Source: Brevundimonas denitrificans (GTDB lineage: Bacteria > Pseudomonadota > Alphaproteobacteria > Caulobacterales > Caulobacteraceae). Taken from it: a stretch of DNA of 64,000 nt. The stretch covers positions 1 to 64,000 of the forward strand of contig NZ_BSOY01000001.1 of assembly GCF_030160755.1 (NCBI RefSeq), read 5' to 3'. Every line of letters begins with the position of its first letter. Position 1 is the first letter of the stretch. Below the pieces are notes generated by a model, which worked only from the letters and a program-made list of their open reading frames with translations, had not been told where the DNA came from and made no database searches. Made by a program: the position numbers and the translations under genes. Positions 34,698-42,816 of the stretch are shown piece by piece.

Positions 34698-35287
34698 AGG
34701 TCGGGCCGCGCGTGGGCGCAGGCGGCCGGAACCGGGTCCAGCATGACGACCGACAGCATGGTCACCGGCGGCTGAATCCGCTCCGCGACGGCCGGAAAAC
34801 CCTGGAAATGGTGCAGCAGCCCGAGTCCGTCCACAACGCGGCCGAAGACGCCGAAGCCCTGACCGTCGGGATTGCGCCCGCCGCCGAAGTCGAGGCTCGG
34901 GCTGTCGTGGGTGACGATGAAGAAGCTGCTGGTCGCCGTGTCCGGTCCATCGCGGGCCATGGAGACGGCGCCCGCCACATGGGCGAGGCCAGTGTCGCGC
35001 GTCCGTTCGAGCGGAATGGGGCCCAGACCCGGATCGTCGTCGCCATTGGGGGTCGCGGCCTGGACGACGTTGATGGGACCGAGCACCGAACGGAAGAAGC
35101 GGCCGCCGGTGTACTGACCGGCCGAGACGTAGCGCATGAAATTGCACGCGGTGACCGGCGCCCGGACATGATCCAGCTCGAGGGTGATGGGACCGTATTC
35201 GGTGCTGATCAAAGCCCGGGGCAGCGGCTCGGGCGGCGGCGCGGCCTGGGCCGTCAGTACAGCCGCAATCAGGGCGGAAACGATGAT
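34694..35287 (-). CDS. Periplasmic cyclophilin-type peptidyl-prolyl isomerase, no canonical start codon
   Basis: Cyclophilin fold that speeds proline isomerisation. Conserved parts are [55 protein letters not shown] and [15 protein letters not shown]. The first ordinary start (TTG at 35212) would remove the signal peptide. In frame upstream there is [20 protein letters not shown], a signal-like segment, preceded by a strong AGGAGG followed by five bases and then ATC ATC at 35287-35282. An in-frame TAG lies above this at about 35324. Either AUC is the start, or the sequence lost a start codon. 197 residues from the first ATC. Confidence 0.78.
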   Translation of the reverse strand: MIVSALIAAVLTAQAAPPPEPLPRALISTEYGPITLELDHVRAPVTACNFMRYVSAGQYTGGRFFRSVLGPINVVQAATPNGDDDPGLGPIPLERTRDTGLAHVAGAVSMARDGPDTATSSFFIVTHDSPSLDFGGGRNPDGQGFGVFGRVVDGLGLLHHFQGFPAVAERIQPPVTMLSVVMLDPVPAACAHARPDL

Positions 35288-35370
35288 GTCGGCCTCCTGT
35301 CCTTGTCCCCTCGCCTGCCCGTGCTACACCGCCGCGCAGTCCTCCGCCACGTCCGATGAGCCCGCCCACC

Positions 35371-36762
<1,392 letters not shown>

Positions 36763-36818
36763 TGGGGGCCTACTTCCGGTTGGTAGCGGCTATTGGGGTT
36801 CAGGTGTAGGCTGCCTTG

Positions 36819-37076
36819 ATGGGCAAGTCCGAGCTTAAGATCGAGATCGATCCCGCCATGGTCGCCGAGGCTGAGCGGCTGGGTGTTGACCTGACGACGG
36901 CAGGGCTGGCTGGTGTCCAGCAGGCGCTGGCCCGGCGGCGGAACGCCCTGAAGTCGGACGCGGAACGCGCCGCAGACGCTCGTGCTTGGGCTGCGGAAAA
37001 CGCCGAGTCGCTCAAGGCCTACAACGAGCGGATCGCGCGCGACGGCATCTTCGGCGAGGACTTCCGGACCTGGTGA
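36819..37076 (+). CDS. ccdA: CcdA-type antitoxin
   Basis: Antitoxin of a type II toxin-antitoxin pair, 85 residues. The N-terminal half is a ribbon-helix-helix DNA-binding domain (ELKIEIDPAMVAEAERLGVD) and the C-terminal half is the disordered toxin-binding tail with WAAENAESLKAYNERIARDG and FGEDFRTW, typical of CcdA. Its stop overlaps the ccdB start. TTGGTA and GTGTAG upstream at about 36780-36810 are weak promoter-like boxes. Autoregulation by the CcdAB complex is usual. Confidence 0.88.
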   Translation: MGKSELKIEIDPAMVAEAERLGVDLTTAGLAGVQQALARRRNALKSDAERAADARAWAAENAESLKAYNERIARDGIFGEDFRTW

Positions 37077-37387
37077 TGCGTCAGTTCGACGTGTTCCCGA
37101 ATCCGTCGCCTCGCTCCCAGGCCGCCGCACCCTTCATCGTCCTGATGCAATCCCATTTTGTGGATGAGATGCCGTCTGCCCTGATCGCGCCGTTGATCCG
37201 TGAGCGTCGAAGCGGCGACTTCACGCGCGTCTCTGTCTCCGTAGATCTGAACGACGAGGCCCTGCACCTCTCGCTGGCGGAAATGGCCCCCATCGCGAGG
37301 ACCGGCCTGAAGCGATCCGTCGGCGATCTCAAGCCCTATGAAGACGACATCCGCCGCGCCCTCGACCGCCTGTTCACCGGCTTCTGA
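37076..37387 (+). CDS. ccdB: CcdB-type toxin
   Basis: Gyrase-poisoning toxin of 103 residues: RQFDVFPNPSPRSQAAAPF, IVLMQSHFVDEMPSALIAPL and the C-terminal DLKPYEDDIRRALDRLFTGF match CcdB, although the family C terminus (WGI) that contacts gyrase is not conserved here, so activity is uncertain. The pair is chromosomal. A GTG at 37073 is also possible. Only two bases separate it from the downstream ATPase gene. Confidence 0.85.
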   Translation: MRQFDVFPNPSPRSQAAAPFIVLMQSHFVDEMPSALIAPLIRERRSGDFTRVSVSVDLNDEALHLSLAEMAPIARTGLKRSVGDLKPYEDDIRRALDRLFTGF

Positions 37388-37389
37388 GC

Positions 37390-38121
37390 ATGACCGCCCT
37401 CACCCGTCCCTACTGGATCGAGGCGCAGTTCGAGCGGCGCGAGGAGTGGGATGACGCGGTCTATCCGTTCAACCTGCCGGCGGTGCGGACGCTGCACAGT
37501 CTGGCGTTCCATCCCAATGTGACCTTCCTGGTCGGGGAGAATGGGTCGGGCAAATCGACCCTGATCGAGGCGCTGGCGGTGGCCTGGGGTTTCAACGCCG
37601 AGGGCGGCGGGCGTGAGCACCGGTTCGGCACGCGGGAGAGCCATTCGCCGCTGCACAGGTTCGTACGGCCAGTGAAATCGCCCCAGCGGCTGCAGGACGG
37701 CTTCTTCCTGAGGGCCGAGAGCTTTTTTACGACGGCCAGCTATCTGGAGACGGCGGGAGCCACGCGGTACGGCGCCAAATCCCTGCATGAACAGTCCCAC
37801 GGCGAGAGCTTCTTCGCCCTGTTCGAGAACCGGTTCATCGGCGACGGCCTGTACATCCTCGACGAGCCGGAAGCGGCCCTGTCGCCGTCACGACAGCTGT
37901 CGTTCCTGGCCAAGATGCACGAACTGGTGCTGGCGCGGTCGCAGCTGATCATCGCCACCCATTCGCCGATCATCCTCGGCTATCCGAACGCCTGGATCTA
38001 TCAGGTGTCCGAGCACGGCGTGGACCGGATCGACTATGAGGACACCGACCATTTTCAGGTCACGCGCAATTTCCTGACCCGGCGCGAGATGATGCTGGAG
38101 ATCCTGCTGGCGGACGACTGA
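37390..38121 (+). CDS. AAA-family ATPase (ABC-type, COG3910-like)
   Basis: Small ABC-type ATPase of 243 residues without membrane partner: Walker A VGENGSGKSTLIEAL near residue 50, the signature-like QSHGESFFALF, Walker B LYILDEPEAALSPSRQ and the His switch IATHSPIILGYP. These proteins resemble the ATPase domains of RecF/SMC-like and OLD proteins. It starts two bases after ccdB and is probably translationally coupled with it, although it is also known as a stand-alone gene. Its stop abuts the convergent YccF gene. Confidence 0.88.
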   Translation: MTALTRPYWIEAQFERREEWDDAVYPFNLPAVRTLHSLAFHPNVTFLVGENGSGKSTLIEALAVAWGFNAEGGGREHRFGTRESHSPLHRFVRPVKSPQRLQDGFFLRAESFFTTASYLETAGATRYGAKSLHEQSHGESFFALFENRFIGDGLYILDEPEAALSPSRQLSFLAKMHELVLARSQLIIATHSPIILGYPNAWIYQVSEHGVDRIDYEDTDHFQVTRNFLTRREMMLEILLADD

Positions 38122-38520
38122 TCAGGGCTTGTCGCGGATGGTCCGGCCGATCGGGGCCAGGGCCAGTTTGGCCAGCTCCAGGTCCTTGAGCGCGAACGGG
38201 ATGCCGATGATGGTGATGAACTCGGCCACGGCGATCAGCAGGTGCGACAGGGCGATGTACCAGCCGGCGAAGATGAACCAGATGACGTTCAGGACGAGGC
38301 CCAGCGGCCCCGTACCGACGTCGTGGGCGCCGAGTTCGTCGCGCCAGACCACTTCGCGGCCGAAGGGCCAGAAGGAGTAGCTGGCGATCCGCCAGGCGGC
38401 GAAGGTCCAGGGCAGGCCGACGACGGTGAGGGCCAGGACCGCGCCGCCGAACAGCCAGAGCAGGCCGGACAGCCAGCCTCCGAAGACGAACCACAGCAGG
38501 TTGAGGATCAAGCGGATCAC
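38122..38520 (-). CDS. YccF family inner membrane protein
   Basis: A 132-residue membrane protein with the YccF domain repeated twice: LLWFVFGGWLSGLLWLFGGA then VLNVIWFIFAGWYIALSHLL, each followed by a GLP/GIP-containing loop (VGLPWTFAAWRIASYSFWPF, IIGIPFALKDLELAKLALAP). Four hydrophobic segments. Function unknown. Its stop codon directly abuts the stop of the AAA ATPase gene (TGATCA at the junction). Confidence 0.88.
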   Translation of the reverse strand: MIRLILNLLWFVFGGWLSGLLWLFGGAVLALTVVGLPWTFAAWRIASYSFWPFGREVVWRDELGAHDVGTGPLGLVLNVIWFIFAGWYIALSHLLIAVAEFITIIGIPFALKDLELAKLALAPIGRTIRDKP

Positions 38521-38627
38521 AGGCGTCGTTCCGGTCGCGCCGCACGCCGGCGCCTTCCCCAGATATGCTGAAGGCCCCGCCGGCGACAGCGGGGGCTTCG
38601 TGAATTCGCGGTAAGCTCGCCGGGGGT

Positions 38628-38864
38628 CTAGTGGGGCTTCTCGGTCCAGCGCGCCCTGGCCTCGTCCTTGGTGACGTTGAGATGGACATGCTCATCGACA
38701 TGATTGACCCAGCTGACCGGGATCATGTGGTGTTTGAAGCCGCCGGCGAGGTCGAGTTTGGCCAGTTCGATCTGGTCCCCGACGACGTGGTCGACGCGGC
38801 CGACATGCTCACCGTCCGAGCCGACGACTTCGAGGTGTTCGCGGATTTGAGTCGGGTCTACCAT
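38628..38864 (-). CDS. DUF2171 domain protein
   Basis: A 78-residue protein of the DUF2171 family, which has a PRC-barrel-like fold. The core is IREHLEVVGSDGEHVGRVDH, DQIELAKLDLAGG and HHMIPVSWVNHVDEHVHLN. Related proteins are often stress-induced in alphaproteobacteria. The ATG at 38864 is where homologues start; the longer frame up to 39035 is a shadow of the next gene. Confidence 0.85.
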   Translation of the reverse strand: MVDPTQIREHLEVVGSDGEHVGRVDHVVGDQIELAKLDLAGGFKHHMIPVSWVNHVDEHVHLNVTKDEARARWTEKPH

Positions 38865-38939
38865 GGGCGCTCCTGCCGGCTGCAACTGGCGGGGAAAACC
38901 GCCCGGCCGCGCGTCGGGTTGCATACTGCGGAGGCCGGC

Positions 38940-39116
38940 ATGGGCGAGGTCGTCAATCTGAACCGGGCGCGCAAGGACCGGGCGAAGGCCGAGGCCAGGG
39001 CGACCGCGACCGTCAACCGGGCGGCGCACGGACAATCGAAAGCGGAGCGGACCCGGGTCGCGGCGGAACGCGAGCGCGCCGCCCGCCTTCTCGACGGATC
39101 GAAGCTGGAGGACTGA
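38940..39116 (+). CDS. DUF4169 family small protein
   Basis: A 58-residue basic helical protein: VVNLNRARKDRAKAEARATA and AHGQSKAERTRVAAERERAA match DUF4169, a family of unknown function common in alphaproteobacteria. It ends LLDGSKLED as in homologues. Two bases separate it from the next small gene, which is probably co-translated. Confidence 0.87.
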   Translation: MGEVVNLNRARKDRAKAEARATATVNRAAHGQSKAERTRVAAERERAARLLDGSKLED

Positions 39117-39118
39117 AC

Positions 39119-39280
39119 ATGGCCGACCCTCGCCAGGATCCCCGCATCAGACACGGCCTCATCCCCCTGCTCGTCGCCATGCGGGTCAAGGCGGAACGTG
39201 AGCGACTGGCCGCGGAAGCGGCGAAGAAGGCCGGAGCCGCGCCGGAGAAACCGAAGAAGAAGCGCGGCTGGTTCGGCTAG
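39119..39280 (+). CDS. 53-residue basic protein of unknown function
   Basis: A short frame directly after the DUF4169 gene (2 bases apart), starting with ATG and encoding DPRIRHGLIPLLVAMRVKAE, a helical AERERLAAEAAKKAG and the basic tail EKPKKKRGWFG. Support comes from the tight coupling and from the codon composition (Lys/Glu-rich helix like its neighbour). Its stop codon overlaps the stop of the EamA gene on the other strand (CTAG at 39277-39280). No family recognised. Confidence 0.6.
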   Translation: MADPRQDPRIRHGLIPLLVAMRVKAERERLAAEAAKKAGAAPEKPKKKRGWFG

Positions 39281-40215
39281 GACGAGACCTTCGGGGCGCG
39301 GATCATCAGGGCCTGACCCGACAACACGAGCAGCAGCCCGGCCAGGGCGGACCAGCCGAAATGCGCGCCCTCGAACAGGACCGAAACCAGCATCGCGACG
39401 GGCGGGGTCAGGGCCGAGACATAGCTGGCCATGGCGTAGCCGATCATCCGGGCGATGGTGAAATACAGGCCGAAGGCGATGACCGAGCCGAACACCGACA
39501 GATAGAGCAGCGATCCGACATAGGTGAAGCTCGGGTCGATGGTGAACTCCACCCCGGTGGCCAGGCCGTAGAGCGCCAGCAGGCCCGTGCCGTAGGCCAT
39601 GGCCCAGGCGGTCGAGGGAATGGCGGCCGAGCCGTGATTCTGGCCCTTCCAGGCGAAGAAATTGCCGAAAGCCGAGGCCGTGACGGCGATCAGGGCCAGG
39701 CCGACGCCGAGCGCCGCCTCCCGATCAAATCCCGCGCTGAGCACCTCGCCGCCCGACAGGACCACAACGCCCACCACGCCGAGGATGGCCCCGCCCCATG
39801 AGGCGGCCGCCGCCTTCTGACCAGCGGCCAGCCGGAACAGCACCAGATTGATGAAGGTCAGGGAGGCGAAGGTGACGGCGACGATGGCCGAGGCGACGTG
39901 GGCCTCCGAGGCGTAGGTGAAGCTGTAGCTGATCGAAAAGGCGAAGGCCCCCTGTCCGAGGGCGGCGAGATGCTGGGCCCGGGTCAGCCGCAGCTTCTGG
40001 CGGGCGATCAGGCAGCCGAGAAACAGGAGGGCCGAGGCGAGGCCGAACCGCCAGACGATTGAGGCCAGCGGCGGCACCGTCCCCAGTTGAAGGGTGATGG
40101 CGTACCAGGTCGTGCCCCAGATCGCGGCGCAGATCAGCACCCCGCCGATGCCCAGCAGGGTGGTCCTCGACAGGGGCGGACGGGCGACGGGAGGAACGGA
40201 TACGGGGGAGGTCAC
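39277..40215 (-). CDS. EamA-family (drug/metabolite) transporter
   Basis: A 312-residue inner membrane transporter with ten predicted helices in two repeated EamA halves, starting ICAAIWGTTWYAITLQLGTV and second half AWAMAYGTGLLALYGLATGV followed by LTPPVAMLVSVLFEGAHFGW. The substrate is unknown; members export amino acids, nucleobases or toxic metabolites. It shares overlapping stop codons with the small gene before it. Confidence 0.9.
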   Translation of the reverse strand: MTSPVSVPPVARPPLSRTTLLGIGGVLICAAIWGTTWYAITLQLGTVPPLASIVWRFGLASALLFLGCLIARQKLRLTRAQHLAALGQGAFAFSISYSFTYASEAHVASAIVAVTFASLTFINLVLFRLAAGQKAAAASWGGAILGVVGVVVLSGGEVLSAGFDREAALGVGLALIAVTASAFGNFFAWKGQNHGSAAIPSTAWAMAYGTGLLALYGLATGVEFTIDPSFTYVGSLLYLSVFGSVIAFGLYFTIARMIGYAMASYVSALTPPVAMLVSVLFEGAHFGWSALAGLLLVLSGQALMIRAPKVSS

Positions 40216-40305
40216 CCACGCCCAGTGGCGGATGCCGTCAGACGGGGCAAGCGGGGTTTTCGCCAGAGTGACACAAGCCGGGCTTATGCCGTCCGAAAGC
40301 CGTCG

Positions 40306-41061
40306 TCAGCCTCGTAATTTGAGCCCGGCGCGGACCTCGGGCGGCACGGCCTGGTAGACGTCCGCCGGACGAATGTTGAGGCGCGCGCGGACCGCCTCCA
40401 GCGGCTGTTCGAACAGGGCTTCATAGTCCAGCGCGGGCAGCCAGCGTGCGGCCTTGCCGTTCCGGTACGCCTGCCAGACCGCGCGGCGGGCGGGAATGGA
40501 GCGCACCTCGCGCTGGATCTCGCGCGCCGCGCCCCAGCCGATGAAGGCGAAGCCGAGATTGCGGGTCTGGGCGTAGGAGAAGGAGACCACGCAGGCCTCG
40601 CCCAGCGCGTCGGTGCCGTAGCCGGTCAGGACATGCCAGATGTCGTGGATGTCGCGGATGCGACGCGAATACCAGATCACCGGGTGCTGGGCGTCGACCA
40701 GCGGCGCGACCTTGCGGGCCTCGTCGGCCAATCCCTTCGCGGTGAAGCCGCGGGCCTCGCGGAAGTCGCGATAGGCGGCGCCCACCGTCCCCGGCCCGAA
40801 CCGGGCCAGCCAGACCGGATCGTCGAGCTTGTGCGCCAGTTCCTCGCGCAGGAAGGCCTGCCGGCCGCCTTCCATGGTCTTCAGCATCCGATTGTAGCCA
40901 CGACCGATGGAACGCCCGGACAGCGCCCGCATGATCTCGAACACCTGGGCCGTGTCTTCCTTGTCCCGGACCAGCCGGCGGAAGGCGCGGAACGCCTTGA
41001 GCGGTTCAAGGCGCTGCGGTCGCAGACGGTCGAACTTGTCGAAATCGGCGGTGGCGGTCAT
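40306..41061 (-). CDS. coq4: Coq4-family protein (ubiquinone biosynthesis)
   Basis: A 251-residue protein with the zinc motif RIRDIHDIWHVLTGYG and the later Glu in DALGEACVVSFSYAQ, the HDxxH-x11-E pattern of Coq4. In eukaryotes and alphaproteobacteria Coq4 takes part in ubiquinone synthesis, as the oxidative decarboxylase of the ring C1 step. The ATG at 41061 is used because the N-terminal half (RPQRLEPLKAFRAFRRLV) is conserved in members. Confidence 0.85.
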   Translation of the reverse strand: MTATADFDKFDRLRPQRLEPLKAFRAFRRLVRDKEDTAQVFEIMRALSGRSIGRGYNRMLKTMEGGRQAFLREELAHKLDDPVWLARFGPGTVGAAYRDFREARGFTAKGLADEARKVAPLVDAQHPVIWYSRRIRDIHDIWHVLTGYGTDALGEACVVSFSYAQTRNLGFAFIGWGAAREIQREVRSIPARRAVWQAYRNGKAARWLPALDYEALFEQPLEAVRARLNIRPADVYQAVPPEVRAGLKLRG

Positions 41062-41160
41062 GGACGGGCCCTGTGCGGTTATCGACAGAATAGCCCGGAA
41101 GCCCGCGCAAGTGAACGGTGTTCACGTCGCACCCATGGCGATCGGACGGATGCCGGGGCT

Positions 41161-41409
41161 ATGGTCCGGACCATGTTGAAGAAGCGCTCCGTCTCCCTGT
41201 CCGGCCACGCCACCTCCGTGGCGCTGGAGGCGGAGTTCTGGGCTGTTCTTGACGCCGTCGCGGCGGCCGGCGGCCTGTCGCAGGCCGGGCTGATGAAGCG
41301 GATCGACGAGCGTCGCGGGCGCACGCCCCTGGCCTCGGCCTGTCGCCTTCTGGCGCTGGCCTGGACGGGCGGCGACCGATCTTTCATCGAACAGGATTCG
41401 ACCGATTGA
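41161..41409 (+). CDS. Ribbon-helix-helix domain protein
   Basis: A small regulator-like protein of 82 residues (78 from a second ATG at 41173). The RHH_4 pattern LKKRSVSLSGHATSVALEAE, FWAVLDAVAAAGGLSQAGLM and PLASACRLLALAW is complete. Such proteins are widespread in alphaproteobacteria and are thought to bind DNA as dimers. Divergent from coq4 and 48 bases upstream of the SIMPL gene. Confidence 0.85.
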   Translation: MVRTMLKKRSVSLSGHATSVALEAEFWAVLDAVAAAGGLSQAGLMKRIDERRGRTPLASACRLLALAWTGGDRSFIEQDSTD

Positions 41410-41457
41410 CACCCGTCAGGGTTGGCGCATGGTCTGTTTTCCAGAAGGAAGACCGCC

Positions 41458-42180
41458 GTGTTAGACAAGATCGACAAGACCCTGATTCCGCCGGCCCTCT
41501 TCGGGGGGCTGATCGCGATCGGACTGATCGGCGCGGGGGCCTTCATCGGCTCCGGCGTGGTCAACGCCCAGGTCGGCAACCGGCAGGTGACGGTGCGCGG
41601 GCTGGCGGAGCGCAATGTGGTCGCGGACCTCGCGGTCCTGAACCTCAGCTTCAAGGCGGCGAATGACGATCTGCCGACGGCCCAGGCGAAGATCGACAAC
41701 GATCTGGCGCTGGTGCGGGCCTTTCTGGCGCGGCAGGATTATCCGGCCGAGGCGGTCACCATCGGCCGGCTGCAGGTCACGGACACGCGGGCGCGGGAGT
41801 ACGGTTCGACCGACAATGTCGTCCGCTACATCCTGTCCCAGAGCGTCACGGTGCGCACCACCGACGTCCAGCGCGTCGCCCAGACGGAGCGGGCGCTGAA
41901 CGATCTGGTGCGCGAGGGCGTGCAGCTCGATTTCGCCGCCCCGACCTATGTCTTCACCAAGCTGAACGAGGTGCGGCCGGCGATGATCGCCGAGGCGACC
42001 GCCTCCGCCCGGTCGGGCGCCGAACAGTTCGCCAAGGATTCCGGCACGCCGCTGGGCCCCATCCGCCAGGCGACCCAGGGCTCGTTTGAAATCCTCGCCC
42101 GCGAGGACATCGACAGCGAATCCACCTCGCTCGACAAGCGGGTGCGGGTGGTCGCGACGGTCAGCTACCAGCTGCGCTGA
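41458..42180 (+). CDS. SIMPL domain membrane-anchored protein
   Basis: A 240-residue protein with one N-terminal membrane segment (LFGGLIAIGLIGAGAFIGSG) and a periplasmic SIMPL/DUF541 domain: VTVRGLAERNVVADLAVLNL, DNDLALVRAFLARQDYPAEA and the C-terminal TPLGPIRQATQGSFEI with VRVVATVSYQL. Role unknown. The GTG at 41458 has AAGGAAG upstream with six to seven bases of spacing and is preferred over the ATG-like start at 41422. Confidence 0.87.
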   Translation: MLDKIDKTLIPPALFGGLIAIGLIGAGAFIGSGVVNAQVGNRQVTVRGLAERNVVADLAVLNLSFKAANDDLPTAQAKIDNDLALVRAFLARQDYPAEAVTIGRLQVTDTRAREYGSTDNVVRYILSQSVTVRTTDVQRVAQTERALNDLVREGVQLDFAAPTYVFTKLNEVRPAMIAEATASARSGAEQFAKDSGTPLGPIRQATQGSFEILAREDIDSESTSLDKRVRVVATVSYQLR

Positions 42181-42184
42181 GGCC

Positions 42185-42499
42185 TCAGGTCGTCGGGGCC
42201 GGCTCGGGCGGCATGACCGGCGGATCGACCGGCTGAACGTCCGGCAGGTCGGGCAGCTTCGGCGCATCGGGCAGTTCCGGGCGCGGCAGGTCGATATCGA
42301 CCGAGACATCCGTGCCGTCGGGCGCTTCGATCCCGCCGCGGTTCGAGAAGACCACCACGGCGATGATGATGACGACCACCACCAGTCCGCCCAGGAGCAG
42401 GGCGATCCAGCTGCCGCCGCCGCTGCGGGGCGGGTTGTTGATGGTGGTGTGATGGACGACGTCCGGCCGCTCGGGCGGGGGGGCGTTGGGATCGGTCAT
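42185..42499 (-). CDS. Small single-pass membrane protein, paralogue A
   Basis: A 104-residue protein: a hydrophilic N terminus with HHTTINNPPRSGGGS, one membrane segment (WIALLLGGLVVVVIIIAVVV) and a Pro/Asp-rich tail containing DVSVDIDLPRPELPDAPKLP. It follows paralogue B (42503-42700) on the same strand, three bases apart. Both share the layout N..N..SGGG, helix, then a V-D-V/I-(D/N)-L-P motif. Function unknown. Confidence 0.7.
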   Translation of the reverse strand: MTDPNAPPPERPDVVHHTTINNPPRSGGGSWIALLLGGLVVVVIIIAVVVFSNRGGIEAPDGTDVSVDIDLPRPELPDAPKLPDLPDVQPVDPPVMPPEPAPTT

Positions 42500-42502
42500 G
42501 GG

Positions 42503-42700
42503 TCAGTTCACCGTCGGGACGGCGGGCGCCGAGACTTCCGGCAGATTGACGTCGACATTGACCTCCTTGGCCTCCGGAGCCACGCCGCCGCGGGCGAAGA
42601 CGAAATAGGCCACAATGGCCAGCACCACGACAATCCCGCCGATGATGAAGGCGAGGCCCGTATTGCCGCCGCCGCTGGTGTTGTTGATGTTGTCGGCCAT
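42503..42700 (-). CDS. Small single-pass membrane protein, paralogue B
   Basis: A 65-residue protein: DNINNTSGGGNTG, then a membrane segment FIIGGIVVVLAIVAYFVFA and the tail EVNVDVNLPEVSAPAVPTV. The NxSGGG start and V-D-V-N-L-P motif are like paralogue A, which is the next gene. The ATG at 42700 is the only one that starts before the GGG region. Divergent from uvrD. Confidence 0.72.
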   Translation of the reverse strand: MADNINNTSGGGNTGLAFIIGGIVVVLAIVAYFVFARGGVAPEAKEVNVDVNLPEVSAPAVPTVN

Positions 42701-42715
42701 GAAGTCTCTCCCGTT

Positions 42716-42758
42716 GAACCTGTCGGCAAGCGGAACGACGTTCCGGCTTGACGGTTCC
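42716..42758. promoter_or_regulatory. Nested GAAC/GTTC dyads upstream of uvrD
   Basis: In the region between uvrD and paralogue B the half-sites GAACC (42716), GGAAC (42732), GTTCC (42740) and GGTTCC (42753) form two nested inverted repeats with nearly the same centre. GAAC/GTTC are the half-sites of LexA in alphaproteobacteria, but the direct-repeat spacing (seven bases) is not met. A DNA-damage link to uvrD is possible but unproven. Confidence 0.3.
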
Positions 42759-42816
42759 GTGAGGGGATGCGCACGCCGCCGCTGACATCCGGGCTCGTGC
42801 CCCTTATGTTCCGCCG

